Source of the DNA: Branchiostoma floridae
Lineage: Eukaryota > Chordata > Leptocardii > Amphioxiformes > Branchiostomatidae
DNA: 64,000 bases
Direction of reading: 5' to 3'
Assembly (NCBI RefSeq): GCF_000003815.2
Contig: NC_049994.1
Location: 16,354,523 to 16,418,522 of the forward strand
The notes under the pieces are model-generated. The model did not search any database. It saw nothing but the letters and a program-made list of their open reading frames with translations, and had not been told where the DNA came from. Both the position numbers and the translations under genes were made by a program. Below, piece after piece: positions 54,888 through 64,000 of the stretch. How positions within the stretch are numbered: the stretch's first letter is position 1; each line of letters starts with the position of its first letter.

Positions 54888-55277
54888 GGTTTGGTTTGGT
54901 TTGGTTTGATACTAGTGACTGAGAGGTCACTATTCTTCCTGGAGTCCGGGTGATTTGTAGAGAATCACCAATTCTAGATGGAAGGATTTGCATCATCGCA
55001 TACCGCAGCATCGCATGTGTGGGGGTTCTATAACGTGCATGGGGTGTGGCTCTCCCCAAACACGGGACCTCCATTTAACGTCCTATCCGAGGGACGAAGC
55101 TAGGTACACATTTTCCCCTGAGGAGAGTGAGGAAAGTCGTGTAAAGTGCCTTTCCCAAGGGCACAAGATCGGTGACACGGCAGGATTAGAACTCGAGACC
55201 TCTTGGTCCCGAGCCAAACACGCTGTCACTCGCTACGCGACCTTGTTAGGTACTGCATACATATCAGCTGGGTATGC
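54888..55277 (-). mobile_element. tRNA-derived SINE (family S2) with 9-bp duplication
   Basis: Flanked by CAATGACCT (54879-54887 and 55278-55286). The minus strand starts with a tRNA-like head: GTAGCGAGTGACAGCG near the A-box position and GAGTTCTAATCC as B box. It continues with TTGGGAAAGGCACTTTACAC, a motif seen in many animal SINEs, and ends in an (AAACC)n tail at 54889-54909. Confidence 0.85.
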
Positions 55278-55286
55278 CAATGACCT

Positions 55287-56514
55287 CTTAAGTCTGCTTG
55301 GCTTGGTTTGGCTTCACTGACCTGTTTAGTACTAGCATGTATAATACCTGCAGATGTCAAATATAGGCATAGCTGTGCTAGCAGTTTAAATCATAGAAAA
55401 ATCAACTGGTTAAGGACTAACACAGAAAAAATACTATGCTGATAAGCACAAGTTATAAAGTATTTTGTAGTACTCTTTTGTGTGTTGAGGCCTTAAAAAA
55501 GTTCTTGGTTTCGTATCAATGCCTCCAAAGCAAATAAACTTATATAAGAACACAAAAAGTATAGAGTTTGTGGTTACATGGAAAAGAATCTCATTTGCAA
55601 TACAGTACCGGCTTAATGTGATGCAGAGAAGCTGAAAATGGCTCAGTATGTGGGGTAATAGTTTCTATTACTGTTCATTAGGTTTTCCACCCACACACAT
55701 CTGTTAGAATGGTCTGGACAAGTTGCCACGATAGTTGTATCAGGAACAAATCTGAAGCGAAAAAAGCTACCAAGCATATTTTGATATCTCTATTAGTAAA
55801 AGAAGTCTGTCTGCCTGCCTATGTGCTCAGGCAATTGCACTTAGATTCTAGAGCTGTGAAAAAAAGACCAAACTATGCATCAACTGGAAGACATACCAAC
55901 ATCTAAGTATATAATACCAGCCGAGAAAAGAGCCAAAATTGCTGTGTCAGAATATTTAGTTAACATTTTTTCTAAAACTTTGAGAATGTTAGGAAGGTGT
56001 GATAAAGCTTTAGGTTCCACAGTAGAGTGATGCTTCAAACCAAGAAAACACAATCAAGTGATCCTTATATTAAGTGTTTTTAGGTCAACTCTCCTATCTC
56101 ACCATGAACTATTTCTAAATAAAGCATAGTCCTAATTTCCTGTTGAAAAAAAAAAACACATTTCAGGGTCGTTAACCCCATAATAAGACCATTAACCAAG
56201 CAGATGCTTCTAATTGGCTAAAAGATAGAAATGGAAGAGTTGGGGTGAATGACCTCCAACTGTGCTGTAGAACATGTCCAGTACTGCAAACTCAGGCTCT
56301 TTCCTGTTCCTTGTGGCAGAAATGTTACATTTATATACATGTAAGGCTACACCAATTTTATTTGTTGCTTCTCGGATTCACCTCTTCATTTTCAATTCCT
56401 TTGAAATAAAAAATACTATCTGAGTCATGTAAACAACACTAAGTGCCTTCGTTTTAGACCAGGTTTGACTGTAGAAGCTTGGTTGTTATTTTTTTGGGTC
56501 GGTAAGCTACAAAA
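55287..56514. other. Unique DNA, nothing firm
   Basis: No supported gene. A poly-A run at about 56147-56156 is the only notable feature. Confidence 0.4.
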
Positions 56515-56622
56515 CACATGAATGCCTGCCAGTATAATCTGTTCGCTGATCCGGTCTACTGATTTTTTCAGGTCCAGTTTTTCTGGACCAGTCTAACAAG
56601 GAAAAACGGTTTTGCACCCCTA
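56515..56622 (-). mobile_element. hAT-like fragment (family of 17049-17457)
   Basis: Inverted orientation: ATCCGGTC, TGATTTTTTCAGGTCCAGTT, TTTCTGGACCAGTC, AAAACGGTTTTGCACCCCTA. Only the left part of the family is present. Confidence 0.65.
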
Positions 56623-56629
56623 GTCCAGA

Positions 56630-56965
56630 GGATGTCAACCATAAAAACAAGTGTGGCCCTAACATAAATATTCAAGTTAATTTGTGGCAACTCTTCCAAC
56701 CAGGAGCTAAATGCAAACAGCCTGGTGGCTATAACTAGGGTTCTAAGAGATCAATCACTCTTAAAACCTTTGTGACTACTAAGAATCCAAATTGAGGCAT
56801 GTTGTCCATTTTCTTTTTTCTTATAATGCATCAGTCTTGGGGTGTCCAAAGGATGTCAACCATAAAACCAGGATGTGGCCCTAACATAAATATTCAAGTT
56901 AATTCGTAGCAACTCTTCCAACCAGGAGCTAAATGCAAACAGCCTGGTGGCTATTACTACCAGCA
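56630..56965. repeat. Two-copy tandem duplication, about 215 bp
   Basis: AGGATGTCAACCATAAAA, GTGGCCCTAACATAAATATT and CCAACCAGGAGCTAAATGCA occur at 56632 and 56848 with few differences. Confidence 0.85.
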
Positions 56966-57894
56966 GGAGTCTCCATTCATGAGTTCCAAACACCGGAAGT
57001 ACCTGTCACGTAAACCCAATCCCTATACATCTCTCACTCCAAGTTCCAGCTGAGGAAATGCGAAACAGCTCATTGATTTTTCTCACTGCTGAGTATTCTT
57101 ACCATGATATATTCAAGCTCCCAGCCCAGATCTATTTGCTAAGCCAATTTCCGGTTTTTAACATGATCTGCCCTGATCCGATTCCAGCCTTGGAATGGGA
57201 GCTAATTTTAGTTCAACTCTTAGTTCAAAACTTTGGTTTGGCTAAGAGTTGGAACCCTAAATATTTCTATATTTACATGTCCATATGGATCTGAGCTAAT
57301 TTTAGGTCAAGGCACTCATCGGTCAAAAGAAGTCCCAAACTTTTGTTCGGCTAGGAGTTGGAGGGGACAACCCCCTACATTTGTACATTAATATGTCCAT
57401 ATATTGAGGAGTTAAATAACACTGAATATATCTCTTAGTGTAATCATTAAGTACTTAATTAGTCATCTATTTAATGTAATACTAACATATTTAGTTGGTT
57501 CTCAACTTTTAAAAATGATGCTTAACGGAAAGACCAGGAAGAAGAAATTAATGATAATATTTTTTTTTTACATTAAATGTAAAACATTGTATGACCAGAG
57601 GGATCAATCAATCTATCTAGTAATTGTAAAGCTCCTGTAACTTAATTGGTTGGTTCTCTGATTTTAAAGATAAAATTACACTAAAAGATTAACAACAAAT
57701 AACAGAATCATGTTGCTAAATTCTGACTCAAACATGTCCAAAAACAAAGAAATAATTTTGTATGGCTTGGGGTACATCTAACCAAGTAATCCTCACAAAG
57801 CAGCTTTATCTGGATACGATTATTCCAACAAGTTATTTGAGATAAGTGCAAATTGAATTACCACACTATCAATTTCAGCTCCATTACAGTAGTT
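56966..57894. other. Unique DNA
   Basis: Open plus-strand frame 57058-57291 has no splice support or recognised motif. A weak local duplication (AGCTAATTTTAG) lies near 57200-57305. Confidence 0.35.
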
Positions 57895-58185
57895 ATGCAA
57901 CCAGTGCAATAGCCAAATGGGTAGAGTGTTCGCCTTACATTCAGTAGGTCGTGAGTTCGATCCCCGGCCGAGTCATTCCAAAGACTTTAAAAATGGTACA
58001 TGCTGCTTTCTCTGCTTAGCACTCAGCACTAATGAGGAAGAGTATGGGAGTTGAACGCACATCACTACCAGTGGACTAGCCCCCTACTGTAGTGGCTTGC
58101 ACAAATGTGTGGCCCAGGATCTACTCAAAATGGAGATGGGCGCCAACCCTAAGTATCTGCACAGATGTACGGGCAACATAAGCTT
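57895..58185 (+). mobile_element. tRNA-derived SINE (family S1)
   Basis: AGCCAAATGGGTAGAGTGTT and GGTCGTGAGTTCGATCCCC give clear A- and B-box-like promoter elements. The body continues GGTACATGCTGCTTTCTCTG and ends ...CAGATGTACGGGCAACATAA. Confidence 0.85.
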
Positions 58186-58294
58186 TTTTAACAGTAGTTA
58201 TAGAGAGATTTTTTGACACCTTCTCATATATACTCTCTCCTTGGTGCTGAAAAAAAAGCAGCTTTGCAATCCTAGAAGGCCAATTAAAAGTAAT

Positions 58295-58455
58295 CTCCAA
58301 GCAGATCCTACGGTAGCATAAGATAGTATGAAAAGCTGGTAGAGGAGTGAAGCTAGGAGTGTGTTTGGCTACATGGCAAAATGGACACCTCTTGGCTGAC
58401 TACACTCCTTGGCCAGTTTGGTACTATCTTATGCCATTGTAGGATCTGCTTGGAG
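58295..58455. mobile_element. 161-bp palindromic MITE (CTCCAAGCAGATCC)
   Basis: Inverted ends CTCCAAGCAGATCCTAC / GTAGGATCTGCTTGGAG plus GCATAAGATAGTA / TACTATCTTATGC. Inner arms GGAGTG and CACTCC also pair, so nearly the whole element folds back. Family not identified. Confidence 0.8.
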
Positions 58456-58589
58456 TTTAAACTAAAAGCTATTCATGGGGTAAAGGTGACCACTTATATC
58501 TTGAAGACGAGACATATTCTTACTAGACTGAACCTTATATGAATATACATGTATAAGCCAATGTGTGCTTAACTCCCATAGTCTTCCTT

Positions 58590-58725
58590 ATTAGTGCTGA
58601 GTGCTAAGCAGAGAAAGCAGCATGTACCATTTCTAAAGTCTTTGGTTTGACTCGGCCGGGGATCAAACTCGCGTCCTACCTAATGCAAGCAAACACTCAG
58701 GCATTGCACTGGCCATTGCAAGCAT
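58590..58725 (-). mobile_element. tRNA-derived SINE (family S1), short copy
   Basis: Minus strand: CAATGCCTGAGTGTTTGCTT, TAGGACGCGAGTTTGATCCC (B box), GGTACATGCTGCTTTCTC. The 3' half is missing. Confidence 0.75.
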
Positions 58726-58785
58726 AGCCACTTGCTTATTCAATGCCACTATAAAAGTGCAGCAGTAAGTAACCTCATACCTCAC

Positions 58786-58813
58786 CTCCACAATACCATA
58801 TCCTGAAAAATCC
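58786..58813 (-). CDS. Microexon, 28 nt (DFSGYGIVE)
   Basis: Minus strand: an excellent acceptor (GCCTTCTCCATTCTCTGCAG), one base plus nine codons DFSGYGIVE, then a strong donor GAG|GTGAGG. Enters with one base left of a codon and leaves phase 0. The peptide looks protein-like, but it is too short to place in a family. Other frames are also open, so the reading is not proven. Confidence 0.45.
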
Positions 58814-59129
58814 CTGCAGAGAATGGAGAAGGCTCGTCCCCCAAAGAAAACACTTTTTAGCATAGGAAAAAGCTATTCAAGTGTATTTTAGGCACACCTT
58901 TCAAGTTTTCTGAATTGTCCAAGACACTCTCAGTACATTAGATAAAGGCCAGACACTAAATGGAAGACACAGGTTAGTCCAGCCGGCTTTGGGTGGAAAT
59001 TGACAGGAAATATTATCGCAGTCTGGAGTGCAAGGACAGCTCCAAGTTGTACAAAGGATTTGAAAAGTTTTGGAAGCTCATGAATCAGGGTTGTCCCTTG
59101 GCAATGGCATAATGGCCCTACACCGTGCT

Positions 59130-59375
59130 TGGGTAATGGACGAGTGGTTAGAGCGTTCGCCTTGTATTCAGTAAGTCGTGAGTTCGATTCCGACTTTGAA
59201 AATGGTACAAGCTGCTTTCTCTGCTTAGCACTGAGAGCACTAATGAGCAAGAGTCATCACTACCAGCAGACTAGCCACATTGTAGTAACTTGCACAAAAG
59301 TGTGGCCCAAGGGCTATAGAAATCGAGATGGGCACCACCCTTAACCATCTGTTACGGATGCAGGGCAAAGCTGCC
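59130..59375 (+). mobile_element. tRNA-derived SINE (family S1)
   Basis: GGACGAGTGGTTAGAGCGTT and AGTCGTGAGTTCGATTCC, a deletion of about 15 bp after the B box relative to 57895-58185, then GGTACAAGCTGCTTTCTCTG. Confidence 0.85.
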
Positions 59376-59439
59376 AACAGGCTGAATCGATCTTCTCAAA
59401 AACAAATGAATTTTCAAACAAACATATAAATGGAATACA

Positions 59440-60500
59440 ACATTGTGTGAACAAGAGATACACAAAATGCCGTTGACATGGCCCTTGAGTTCTGACTCTG
59501 TAGTCTGTTACTGAGTGTTTGGCAAATTGGTGAGGTAAGGTAGAGAATCACTCGGACAGTATACCTTACATTGAAGAGCAGAAGACAAAATGTTTAGTGT
59601 GTACAAGATACACAAAATACCATTGATACGGCCCTCGAGTTCTGACTCTGTAGTCTGTTTGGCAAATTGGTGAGCTGAAGTAAGGTAGAGAATCACTTGG
59701 ACAGTATACCTTACATTGAAGTAGAATACAATATTCAGTGTGTACGTGATACACAAAATACCATTGATACGGCCCTCGAGTTCTGACTCTGTAGTCTGTT
59801 TGGCAAATTGGTGAGGTAAGGTAGAGAATCACTTGGACAGTATACCTTACATTGAAGAGTAGAAGACAAAATATTTAGTGTGTACAAGATACAAAAAATA
59901 CCATTGATATGGCCCTCGAGTTCTGACTCTGTAGTCTGTTTGGCAAATTGGTGAGGTAAGGTGGAAAATCACTCGAGTAGAAGACAAATATTTAGTGTGT
60001 ACAAGATACACAAAATACCATGGATACGGCCCTTGAGGTCTGACTCCGTAGTCTGTTTGGCAAATTGGTGAGCTGAGGTAGGGTAGAGAATCACCTTTCA
60101 CTGAAGTAGAATACAATATTCAGTGTGTACAAGATACACAAAATACCATGGATACGGCCCTCGAGTTCTGACTCCGTAGTCAGTGTTTGGCAAATTGGTG
60201 AGGTAAGGTAGAAAATCTCTAGGACATTGAAGAGTAGAAGACAAAATATTTAGTGTGTTCGAAATACACAAAATACCATTGATACGGCCCTCGAGTTCTG
60301 ACTCCGTAGTCTGTTTGGCAAATTGGTGAGGTAAGGTAGAAAATCACTTGGACAGTACACCTTACATTGAAGAGTAAAAGACAAAATATTTAGTGTGTAC
60401 GAGATACACAAAATACCATTGATACGGCCCTCGAGTTCTGACTCCGTAGTCAGTGTTTGGCAAATTGGTGAGGTAAGGTAGAAAATCACTCGGACAGTCC
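59440..60500 (-). repeat. Eight-copy tandem repeat, about 115-150 bp
   Basis: ACACAAAATACCATTGATAC, GGCCCTCGAGTTCTGACTC, GTTTGGCAAATTGGTGAG and GGTAGAGAATCACT in each. The most conserved and most GC-rich part reads on the minus strand AAACAG, then TTESELEGRIN in one frame, then G|GTATTT. Some units carry an extra five bases that remove the AG. Confidence 0.88.
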
Positions 60501-62039
60501 ACCCACCTCCCATCCATACATCTTCAATCAGACAACGGTGTGTCTTTTGAAGCAGCCCATAGACCCTCCGCCCACAAACTAATGAAGCCCTATCCCAGCG
60601 ATCAAAGACTGCCCTCCCCCATACCCCACGCCACCCACAGGCATACTAACAAGCCAACACCGACGGAAAATGAAAAGAGCTGCCTCTTGCTCATAACAGA
60701 CCTGGCTGACTGATCTACCTGGAGAGACTTTGTAGGTGGTTTAAGGGGGGGTCAAGATGTATTGTACTGCTGCATGTTACCGTCATGTAAAGGTTTGTCA
60801 CAAAACTGGCTCTTTCTGAACAGCTACAAACATGACTGCAGTGTTCTAGCAAGTCTGAATTTTTTTCTGTCCCCTGGATTTTGAATGGACATCCATCCAA
60901 AGGGGCATGCTCCCCGGGAAAATTTTGAAATCTAGACCCTCTGAAAAGCTATTTCCTTTATTTTGAAGGGCGAATTTTGCTGGTAGATGCTTGGTTCAAT
61001 GAATACCTTTACATGCCGATTTTTGTCGAGCACAGAGGATGGAATGGGCAAAATTTATTGCTGTCCAAAGCAGCAAAGTTCTGTCAAAGGACGGAAGGAC
61101 AGATACTGGCTAGAACACTGCTTGAATGGATGGGAAATTGATGTTATTCACCAAAGTACAGGTGTGAAATCTCAAAAAAGTTTGACAACTGAACTTTACT
61201 AAAACATGTAAGTAGACTGGCATCCCTTGTAGACTTTTTGCATTTTAGCTAATAAACATTACCAACTACTCCACTACACATGTGATACAAATTCTTAGGA
61301 GAACCCTGAATTATAATAACTCGCAGTAAGTTAATTTCATTGCTCGAAGCCTGGCATTATCCCTTCCCTGGAGTCCTTGAATGAACCCCCGCATTTATCC
61401 GTGGGTGTTGATCAAAACTTAATCACTAAATGTCACTAACGAAGATCAAGCAGTAGGGTGATGTAATGCCAGGTACTGACAATGGGTTAAACCATTTCAG
61501 AAATATGAACGGGGGCAAGAGACCTCTAATACATGTATATACAATTGAGAAAGAAAATGACAACGTGGGCAGGAGGGTGTATATATATTCAGATTATGTG
61601 TCAGACAAAAGTAAATATGAAATGTAAAAGGTATATCTATTGGGCATGTTGAAAGTCTTGCAATTTTAAGCAAGAAGACCTGCACATTTCAAGTGCATAT
61701 AGTGCTGTATACTACTGTAACTCAAAGTTCAGTAAAACAGTCAATGTCATCATGCAGTATTCAGTAACTTGAAATTTTATGCATTTGCCTCTATTTACAG
61801 GGTGCTATACTTTGAACAGATTAGATAGGAATTACATGTGTATTTGAAAATCTTCCAGCCATGAAATCATTGCATCAGATTACTTCTTGCTTTATGAATA
61901 TTCAAGCATGTTTAATGTATATGTTAATTTGTTCTCATGTTTCACCATTTTCCACTGTCTCATATTACTTTCTAACATACTTTACAGAACAATCTGACAA
62001 ATAGTCTCCCCAAGGAGGTTAAAGAATCACAGGAGAGAG
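60501..62039. other. Unique DNA, nothing firm
   Basis: No repeat family and no convincing exon. The plus-strand frame 60987-61199 is open but unsupported. Confidence 0.4.
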
Positions 62040-62380
62040 CTCAGTCATTAACACCCCACTGCGGGCTATTGTTCAGACCCTCCGGGCCCATTGTTTCCGC
62101 TATCCGGCGGCGCGTCTCTGATGACCATCATGGCCGCGGGGTTTCCCGCCATTTCTGATGAGCCCGGACGTGTCAGCCCATCACATGAGCCCAGCCATGA
62201 CGTCATGCACCGCGATCCCGGCCGAGGACGACCGAGGGTTGCCGAACTGTGAGCGAGATGAGCGCAGTTTCCGCAGATTTCCTTATTTGGGAAGCGAAGG
62301 TGACGTGTGCAAACAGTACTGTTGTGGAGAGACCAAGATGGCGATCATGTCGATACTTGTTTCGGCGCTGTGCGACCAAG
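62040..62380 (+). promoter_or_regulatory. CpG-rich promoter-like block
   Basis: The most CpG-dense part of the window. Contains the palindrome ATGACGTCAT (62197-62206) and, 130 bp on, GAGACCAAGATGGCGATCATG (62330 onward) with the AAGATGGCG core known from YY1-type start-site elements. That core is on the plus strand, suggesting plus-strand transcription. A short frame from this ATG (MAIMSILVSALCDQVE) stops without a good donor, so a protein start is not supported. Confidence 0.5.
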
Positions 62381-63206
62381 TTGAGTGAATTTACAGGCAT
62401 TTTTGTCGCTGTATCCCCGATTTTTTTGTCTCAGAATTATGAACAATATTCTCTACTTCATGTGTCTATTAAAAAATTATTACGCTTGCCCCGCAAAAGA
62501 GACTTTTTTTCAACGATAGTAGTGGGCTTGGGTGTGCCAAATAAGTATTTGTTGTTGCTGTTTGCGATCGATTTTTGCTGTTCGTGATGCATGAATTTTG
62601 TACTCTGAGGGCTCCGTGGATGTTCATGGCAATGATGGGAAGCAAGATGATATTTCCGAGGAAATTTATTTTGTCGGTATTGAGGGAATTTTTGCCTCAC
62701 GAGGAACGCATTTTTTTTTACACAGATGGCTTGATATCTTAATTTGACAGACTTGAAAATAAAGTTGCATAGCGTTTCTCAAGCTTCTTACGAATACTAT
62801 GAAATAGCTCCGTGTGTCCTGGGCTATGAAAGCCGACCCAGCGTTCTTCTACACCGCGTGACTTGTTGTTACACACATTTCTGTGGCCCGTGGGGAACTA
62901 TGCTCGCACTTGCCTCAGGCGAAGTATCGTCACTATTGATATCTGTTTCCTTAGTAAAAGTAGCGCTGTATTTAATGAGAATCATCCTCAAAATCGCTGA
63001 AATCCCGGCCCCAAATCGATGTTCCTGGACGAGTGATGTTGAAACTGACTCGTAAACAAAGGCCCACGCTAGCCTGGCGAGATGCAGATTGGGGCAATTA
63101 GCACTTCGATGTGATTCACACTCGCGGCAAACATGGAACAATAGGAACGCTCTCCTCTCTTTCTTTAACCTCCTTGGTCTCCCTATACCCAGCTAAGTCT
63201 GTTAGA
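62381..63206. other. Unique, moderately CpG-containing sequence
   Basis: Non-repeat DNA downstream of the CpG-rich block. Open frames exist on both strands (plus 62744-63052; minus 63141-62872 including TFTKETDINSDDTSPEASAS) but no clean splice pair. Motifs such as GGCAATTAGCAC and AAATCGATG could be regulatory. Confidence 0.35.
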
Positions 63207-63214
63207 GACTAGTC

Positions 63215-63562
63215 CAGGGCTCTAGCCAGCGTCCGTTTTCCGTCAATTGACGGAAATTTGCTGCGTGTGACGGAAAAATTTTAAAACCAATCCGTCAACT
63301 TTGACGGACAAAAATCTGATAAAAGCTCCTTGGTGGAAGCTACAGGCTGCTTGGGGACGCCACAGCTGTAGAAGCCACACACTGTTTGTTTTGCTATTGT
63401 TATGATTGTTGATAATGTGTGTCGGTGCCCTTTCGCATACGATGATCTCATTAAAACCCGTTTTTCAAGGTCTCAGTTCAGTCTCTCTAACTCCTGGAAT
63501 AGTGTTTTCGCGACAATGGGAATTGGCTGACGGAAAAAAATGTCGAGCTGGCTAGAGCCCTG
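63215..63562. mobile_element. 348-bp hAT element, perfect 8-bp duplication
   Basis: Ends CAGGGCTCTAGCCAGCGTCC / GAGCTGGCTAGAGCCCTG, flanked by GACTAGTC on both sides (63207-63214, 63563-63570). It is longer than the 51986 copy: 12 extra bases at 63316-63327 and about 60 extra near 63345-63415. Confidence 0.92.
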
Positions 63563-63673
63563 GACTAGTCAGACTTTTTTTGGCACACTCAGTTTTAGGG
63601 AGTGAACTCAGTCAAATTCAAATTTTATTCCTAACATGCCATCAACATGATGTCTTCTTGGTAAGATTTTACG

Positions 63674-63862
63674 TTGAAAATGTCTGAAAACCAACATATG
63701 ATACTAGAAAGCAACATTATTGCAAAAATGCAGAATGTCTTGCAGAAATCTATGAGCTCTGGTTGTTTTCTGGCAGAAAACAAACAAGAAGAAGAAGAAA
63801 GAAGAACAGACCAGCAAAAACAATTATGTGTACCACTACCAGAGAGGACATATAGAATTTAA
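63674..63862 (+). CDS. Candidate coding frame, coiled-coil-like (63 codons with stop)
   Basis: ATG at 63674 or 63680, reading MSENQHMILESNIIAKMQN, VLQKSMSSGCFLAEN, KQEEEERRTDQQKQ and CVPLPERTYRI before a stop. Composition (charged, Gln/Glu-rich, heptad-like start) is protein-like, unlike most frames here. No upstream promoter or acceptor is clear. It could be a last exon, a short ORF or chance. Confidence 0.3.
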   Translation: MKMSENQHMILESNIIAKMQNVLQKSMSSGCFLAENKQEEEERRTDQQKQLCVPLPERTYRI

Positions 63863-64000
63863 TGTAACTGTAGCTTCCAGTGCAATAGAATTATAACAGA
63901 GATGGAGGTTGAACATCAGATACTTTCATGTCTCTTAAAACAAATGACTTCCTGGGCAACAGTGTATCATCAGATTCTGCGATGATGGAAGGTTGAAGAT

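Noticed and set aside
57895-58185. Functional tRNA gene
   Set aside because: A and B boxes are present, but the sequence is the head of a repeated SINE with at least four copies and no intact cloverleaf.
62158-62388. 76-residue plus-strand frame in the CpG-rich block
   Set aside because: GC-rich DNA is poor in stop codons. There is no splice donor and the frame is not protein-like.

Overview
The window is animal nuclear DNA. It is AT-rich and intron-like, has no long open reading frame, contains GT/AG splice sites, and is full of short DNA transposons, tRNA-derived SINEs, LINE 3' ends and intronic minisatellites. The mixture, especially the 212-bp 'TTCGCGG' palindromic MITE and the 174-bp 'CAGTAGAAGCC' MITE, looks to me like an amphioxus (Branchiostoma) genome. 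That is pattern memory, not a search result.

No complete conserved gene was recognised. The best coding evidence is short exons on the minus strand. At the left edge a chain reads right to left: 3105-3070 (ATG, 12 codons), 2450-2412, 2285-2236, an alternative at 2137-2096, then 1175-962 (Ser/Glu-rich). These have good splice sites and matching phases, and the gene runs off the left end. Further minus-strand candidates lie at 6214-6188, 16916-16826, 26926-26843 (good), 29026-28947, 53381-53278 and 58813-58786 (good). They may belong to one long gene or to several. On the plus strand, 49562-49777 joined to 50254-50292 could encode a small one-helix membrane protein. Its first exon sits in a six-copy tandem array and its second in another array.

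Layout: 0-4.5 kb, 5' part of the minus-strand gene, a cluster of TGACGTCA motifs and a tandem array. 4.5-20 kb, intron-like DNA with MITEs, a PIF/Harbinger element carrying a nested LINE, hAT elements and several minisatellites. 20.6-22.4 kb, a 1.83-kb terminal-inverted-repeat element of unclear superfamily. 22.6-38.8 kb, MITEs, LINE and SINE pieces, arrays, a satellite made from a transposon end, and a GC-rich patch with a perfect DR5 nuclear-receptor site. 38.9-40.3 kb, unique regulatory-looking sequence. 40.3-51 kb, nearly continuous tandem arrays, some centred on splice-site-like cores. 51-60.5 kb, hAT-like elements, SINEs, LINE tails and an eight-copy array. 62.0-63.2 kb, a CpG-rich promoter-like block followed by unique sequence. 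A short coding-looking plus-strand frame lies at 63674-63862.

There are no rRNA genes, free-standing tRNA genes, CRISPR arrays, prokaryotic operons or intact transposase genes that I can support. All exon calls rest on reading frame and splice signals alone and need transcript evidence.
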